A DNA stretch of 9,414 bases from UBA1858 sp964636225. GTDB taxonomy: Bacteria; Pseudomonadota; Gammaproteobacteria; UBA4575. Below are positions 7,596 to 9,414 of the stretch, one piece after another. Location of the stretch: positions 1 to 9,414 of the forward strand of contig CAZWQM010000039.1 in the NCBI GenBank assembly GCA_964636225.1. Direction: 5' to 3'. The stretch's first letter is position 1. Each line of letters opens with the position of its first letter. The position numbers were made by a program, and so were the translations under genes. The notes below the pieces were generated by a model. The model made no database searches. It was given only the letters and a program-made list of their open reading frames with translations, and was not told the origin of the DNA.

Positions 7596-8327
7596 TTAGA
7601 GAGCGGAAAAATTTGCCAGCTGTATACCATGGTCTGGTGTCAGGCTCAGCACATTTCCTTGTGTGTACCAGTCACCCAGCACAATACGTTTGCACGGTTG
7701 TGAATGTATAGTGAAATCATGTATACCGGGGCGATGAGTGTGCCCATGGATTAATAGTTTGCTTTGATTTCTTAGTAGAGCCGCCTCTACCGCTGCCTGA
7801 TTAACGTCCATAATATCAGCCTGTTTCTCTGAGGTTGCCTGAACGGAAGTGTCTCTTAACTTTAGTGCAAGAGATTCACGGGTAGAGATCGGCAGGTGTA
7901 GAACAATCCACTGTAATAGTTTGCTATGAGTTTTTTTTCTAAAACGCTGATAGGCAATATCATCCGTGCAAAGTGTATCTCCATGCATTAACAAAACGTC
8001 CTGATCGTAAATACGAACCACATGTTCTTCAGTCAGCAACGTGACGCCGGTTTGTCTGGCAAATTTTTCCGCAATTAAAAAATCACGATTACCATGAAGA
8101 AAATATACCGCTGTGGTTGACTGTGTGACTTTTCTTAATGCATCAAGCGTGGGTTGATATTCAACCCCAACCGAATCATCGCCGATCCAGTATTCAAACA
8201 GGTCGCCAAGAATATAGAGAGCATCGGCATGAACTGCACGTTTGTATAGGAACTGATTGAAAAGGTCGACCAGTGCCGGCCTCTTCATATCCAGATGAAT
8301 GTCTGAGACGAATAAAGTCTCTGACAC
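7596..8327 (-). CDS. lpxH: UDP-2,3-diacylglucosamine diphosphatase
   Basis: LpxH is the peripheral inner-membrane pyrophosphatase that converts UDP-2,3-diacylglucosamine to lipid X plus UMP in lipid A synthesis. The 243 residues are close to E. coli LpxH (240) and show the calcineurin-like metallophosphoesterase motifs in order: SDIHLD (D9, H11), GDLFEYW (D42), GNRDF (N80, R81), MHGD (H115) and HGHTH (H196, H198). All metal ligands known for the family are present, offset by one residue from E. coli. The start is GTG at 8327, which directly follows the TAA of the cyclophilin gene with no gap. Translation is therefore probably coupled, and the ribosome-binding site must lie in the last codons of that gene. 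ppi-lpxH is a conserved pairing, also seen as ppiB-lpxH in E. coli. Confidence 0.97.
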   Translation of the reverse strand: MSETLFVSDIHLDMKRPALVDLFNQFLYKRAVHADALYILGDLFEYWIGDDSVGVEYQPTLDALRKVTQSTTAVYFLHGNRDFLIAEKFARQTGVTLLTEEHVVRIYDQDVLLMHGDTLCTDDIAYQRFRKKTHSKLLQWIVLHLPISTRESLALKLRDTSVQATSEKQADIMDVNQAAVEAALLRNQSKLLIHGHTHRPGIHDFTIHSQPCKRIVLGDWYTQGNVLSLTPDHGIQLANFSAL

Positions 8328-8909
8328 TTATTGCTCGAGTAAAGTAGCTTTTTGAATAATCACGGGTTCCAGAGGCACGTCCTGATGACCCATATGGCTA
8401 CCTGTTGCCACTTCTTCTATGGTTTGAACCACATCCATGCCTTCCGTAACCTGACCAAATACCGCATAACCCCAGCCCTGGGGAGATTCACTGGTGAAAT
8501 CCAAAAAGCCATTATCGGCCACGTTAATAAAGAATTGTGCAGTGGCAGAATGTGGTGCAGAAGTACGCGCCATGGCAATGGCGCCTTTGACATTTTTCAG
8601 TCGATTATTGGCTTCATTCTGAATCGTGGCATTGGTGGTTTTTTGCTTCATATCTGAATCAAAACCGCCGCCCTGAATCATGAATGATGGAATAACGCGA
8701 TGAAAAATAGTGCCATCATAGAAACCTGATTTAACATAGGTAATAAAGTTTTCTACTGTTTTAGGGGCTTTTTCAGCATCTAATTCGATGATGATATTTC
8801 CTTTGTTTGTTTCCAACTGAACTTTGGGCTGTGTTTCACTCATGGCTGTGTTTCCTAAGATGGCTAATAACAAGCACATTAAAATACTAGAAATAAAGGT
8901 AGCTTTCAT
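8328..8909 (-). CDS. cyclophilin-type peptidyl-prolyl cis-trans isomerase with N-terminal signal peptide
   Basis: Cyclophilins speed cis-trans isomerisation of Xaa-Pro bonds during protein folding. The 193-residue product begins with a likely Sec signal peptide: one Lys, a hydrophobic core at about 5-18, and possible cleavage after A22 or S24. The cyclophilin domain covers about 28-190, with FHRVIPSFMIQGGGF, the catalytic arginine in FHRV, SATAQFFINVADN and GYAVFGQV. The core is closer to cytoplasmic E. coli PpiB (APHSATAQFFIN, SPQGWGY, HQDVP) than to periplasmic PpiA, yet it has an export signal, so I give no symbol. ATG 8909 has an AGG 6 nt upstream. Met23 (codon 8843-8841) has its own AGGA 9 nt upstream and could start a cytoplasmic form. 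lpxH follows with no gap. The enzyme class is certain; the location is inferred. Confidence 0.94.
   Translation of the reverse strand: MKATFISSILMCLLLAILGNTAMSETQPKVQLETNKGNIIIELDAEKAPKTVENFITYVKSGFYDGTIFHRVIPSFMIQGGGFDSDMKQKTTNATIQNEANNRLKNVKGAIAMARTSAPHSATAQFFINVADNGFLDFTSESPQGWGYAVFGQVTEGMDVVQTIEEVATGSHMGHQDVPLEPVIIQKATLLEQ
8853..8856 (-). promoter_or_regulatory. possible internal ribosome-binding site inside the cyclophilin gene
   Basis: On the minus strand an AGGA lies 9 nt before the ATG of codon 23 (8843-8841), at the end of the predicted signal peptide. Initiation here would give a leaderless, PpiB-length protein. The match is short and could be chance. Confidence 0.25.
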
Positions 8910-8944
8910 TGGGTGCCTATTGGGTGGTTAAAATTCAGCTGTGT

Positions 8945-8972
8945 ATGATAATGAATACAGCCTGCCTATAAA
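8945..8972 (-). promoter_or_regulatory. candidate promoter for the ppi-lpxH unit
   Basis: Read on the minus strand, TTTATA (8972-8967) and TATCAT (8950-8945) are separated by 16 nt. They would start transcription near 8938, about 29 nt before the cyclophilin ATG. The -10 has one mismatch and the -35 two. The -10 lies inside an imperfect dyad (8938-8961). This is judged by eye only. Confidence 0.35.
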
Positions 8973-9007
8973 AGTTATTTGCGGATTTGGCCGGTATTTA
9001 GAACTGG

Positions 9008-9037
9008 TTGACGGTTACGGTCGAATACGCGTATCCT
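9008..9037 (+). promoter_or_regulatory. candidate promoter for tRNA-Pro
   Basis: TTGACG (9008-9013) and TATCCT (9032-9037) are separated by 18 nt and followed by a GC-rich TTCGCGC stretch, as is common at stable-RNA promoters. This would give a leader of about 50 nt for RNase processing. An alternative -10, TAAAAT at 9072-9077, would start transcription just before the tRNA but has only a weak -35 (TCGACT, 19 nt spacing). The rest of 8910-9094 holds no gene that I can support. Confidence 0.45.
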
Positions 9038-9094
9038 TTCGCGCTCTCGACTATTTAGCCTGAATTTAGGATAAAATTGTTGAGCAAACCAGTT

Positions 9095-9171
9095 CGGGGC
9101 ATAGCGCAGCCTGGTAGCGCATCTGCTTTGGGAGCAGAGGGTCGGGGGTTCAAATCCCTCTGCCCCGACCA
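9095..9171 (+). tRNA. tRNA-Pro (anticodon UGG)
   Basis: This 77-nt cloverleaf includes an encoded CCA (9169-9171). The acceptor stem CGGGGCA/TGCCCCG pairs fully and has the C1-G72 pair typical of bacterial tRNA-Pro. The D-arm is GCGC/GCGC. The anticodon stem TCTGC/GCAGA closes the loop TTTGGGA, giving anticodon TGG at 9129-9131. The T-arm is GGGGG/CCCTC around TTCAAAT, with one G-T wobble. UGG reads CCA and CCG codons and, when modified, often all proline codons. Confidence 0.98.
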
Positions 9172-9280
9172 GTTTCATTTCCAAACCCCTAAAGAGGTCG
9201 GCGTATAATGAAACGGATAACCGAATTCAGCCATGTCAGCGCAACAGGCCACTGATACATACAGACCACCCATTTTAGAT

Positions 9281-9308
9281 TTGACTTGGAAATATATCCG
9301 GTTACTAT
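9281..9308 (+). promoter_or_regulatory. promoter for tRNA-Arg
   Basis: TTGACT (9281-9286) and TACTAT (9303-9308) are spaced 16 nt apart and followed by a GC-rich discriminator (GCACGG), a feature linked to growth-rate and stringent control of stable RNA genes. The start would fall near 9315, about 23 nt before the tRNA. It is the best promoter match in the window. The 166-nt spacer between the two tRNAs also holds a perfect TATAAT at 9204-9209, but I see no good -35 for it. Confidence 0.6.
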
Positions 9309-9337
9309 GCACGGCTCCGGTGGATGTGCCTGTATCT

Positions 9338-9414
9338 GCGCCCGTAGCTCAACCGGATAGAGCATCGGCCTTCTAAGCCGGGGGTTGCAGGTTCGAGTCC
9401 TGCCGGGCGCGCCA
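9338..9414 (+). tRNA. tRNA-Arg (anticodon UCU)
   Basis: This 77-nt cloverleaf ends with an encoded CCA exactly at the window edge. The acceptor stem GCGCCCG/CGGGCGC pairs fully, the D-arm is GCTC/GAGC, and the anticodon stem TCGGC/GCCGG has one T-G wobble. The loop CTTCTAA gives anticodon TCT at 9372-9374. The T-arm is GCAGG/CCTGC around TTCGAGT. It closely resembles E. coli argU, which reads AGA and AGG codons. Its 3' end is a site type often used by integrases, but anything beyond it is out of view. Confidence 0.98.

Noticed and set aside
8975..9184. A 69-codon minus-strand open frame with GAEGFEPPTLCSQSRCATRL
   Set aside because: It is the antisense translation of tRNA-Pro, a well-known false protein family in databases.
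9165..9201. CCGACC at the tRNA-Pro end and GGTCGG downstream as a terminator
   Set aside because: The arms are six bases with a 25-nt loop and no T-run; it would also compete with the tRNA acceptor stem.
9233..9376. A 47-codon plus-strand open frame starting MSAQQ and ending in VAQPDRASAF, downstream of TATAAT
   Set aside because: Its last 13 codons and stop lie inside tRNA-Arg; this ending is a typical tRNA-derived artefact and there is no Shine-Dalgarno sequence.

Overview
This window comes from the chromosome of a gammaproteobacterium of middling GC content. The evidence is the gene order accD-folC-dedD-cvpA-purF, a classic gammaproteobacterial core block. The ppi-lpxH pair also matches the enteric ppiB-lpxH order, and LpxH implies a Gram-negative lipid A pathway. 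Both tRNAs carry an encoded CCA. I cannot name the species. No transposase, integrase, CRISPR array, toxin system or foreign-looking segment is visible. Every complete protein gene is close to its family's usual length and free of frameshifts.

Layout: bases 1-7594 hold eight genes on the plus strand. They are accD (5' end cut off by the window edge; acetyl-CoA carboxylase beta), folC (folate), dedD (SPOR division protein), cvpA (membrane protein), purF (first step of purine synthesis), an L,D-transpeptidase-fold (YkuD) protein with no export signal, a MOFRL-type glycerate kinase, and a DUF455 ferritin-like protein. Most gaps are short (8-18 nt), which suggests co-transcription. Wider gaps lie before folC (68 nt), dedD (94 nt) and the kinase (90 nt). 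On the minus strand, a signal-peptide-bearing cyclophilin (8328-8909) and lpxH (7596-8327) form a two-gene unit with no gap between them. lpxH ends 1 nt from the end of the DUF455 gene, so the two units converge with no room for an intergenic terminator. The right end holds tRNA-Pro(UGG) and tRNA-Arg(UCU) on the plus strand. Each has a plausible promoter of its own, and the window stops exactly on the CCA of tRNA-Arg.

Roles together: this is mostly housekeeping, covering fatty acid, folate and purine biosynthesis, cell division and envelope construction, and translation. The least understood parts are the leaderless YkuD protein after purF, the DUF455 protein with a complete-looking diiron ligand set next to glycerate kinase, and the cyclophilin whose PpiB-like core follows a signal peptide and contains a possible second start. 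I did not find a convincing new multi-gene system. The findings are modest leads rather than claims of novelty.
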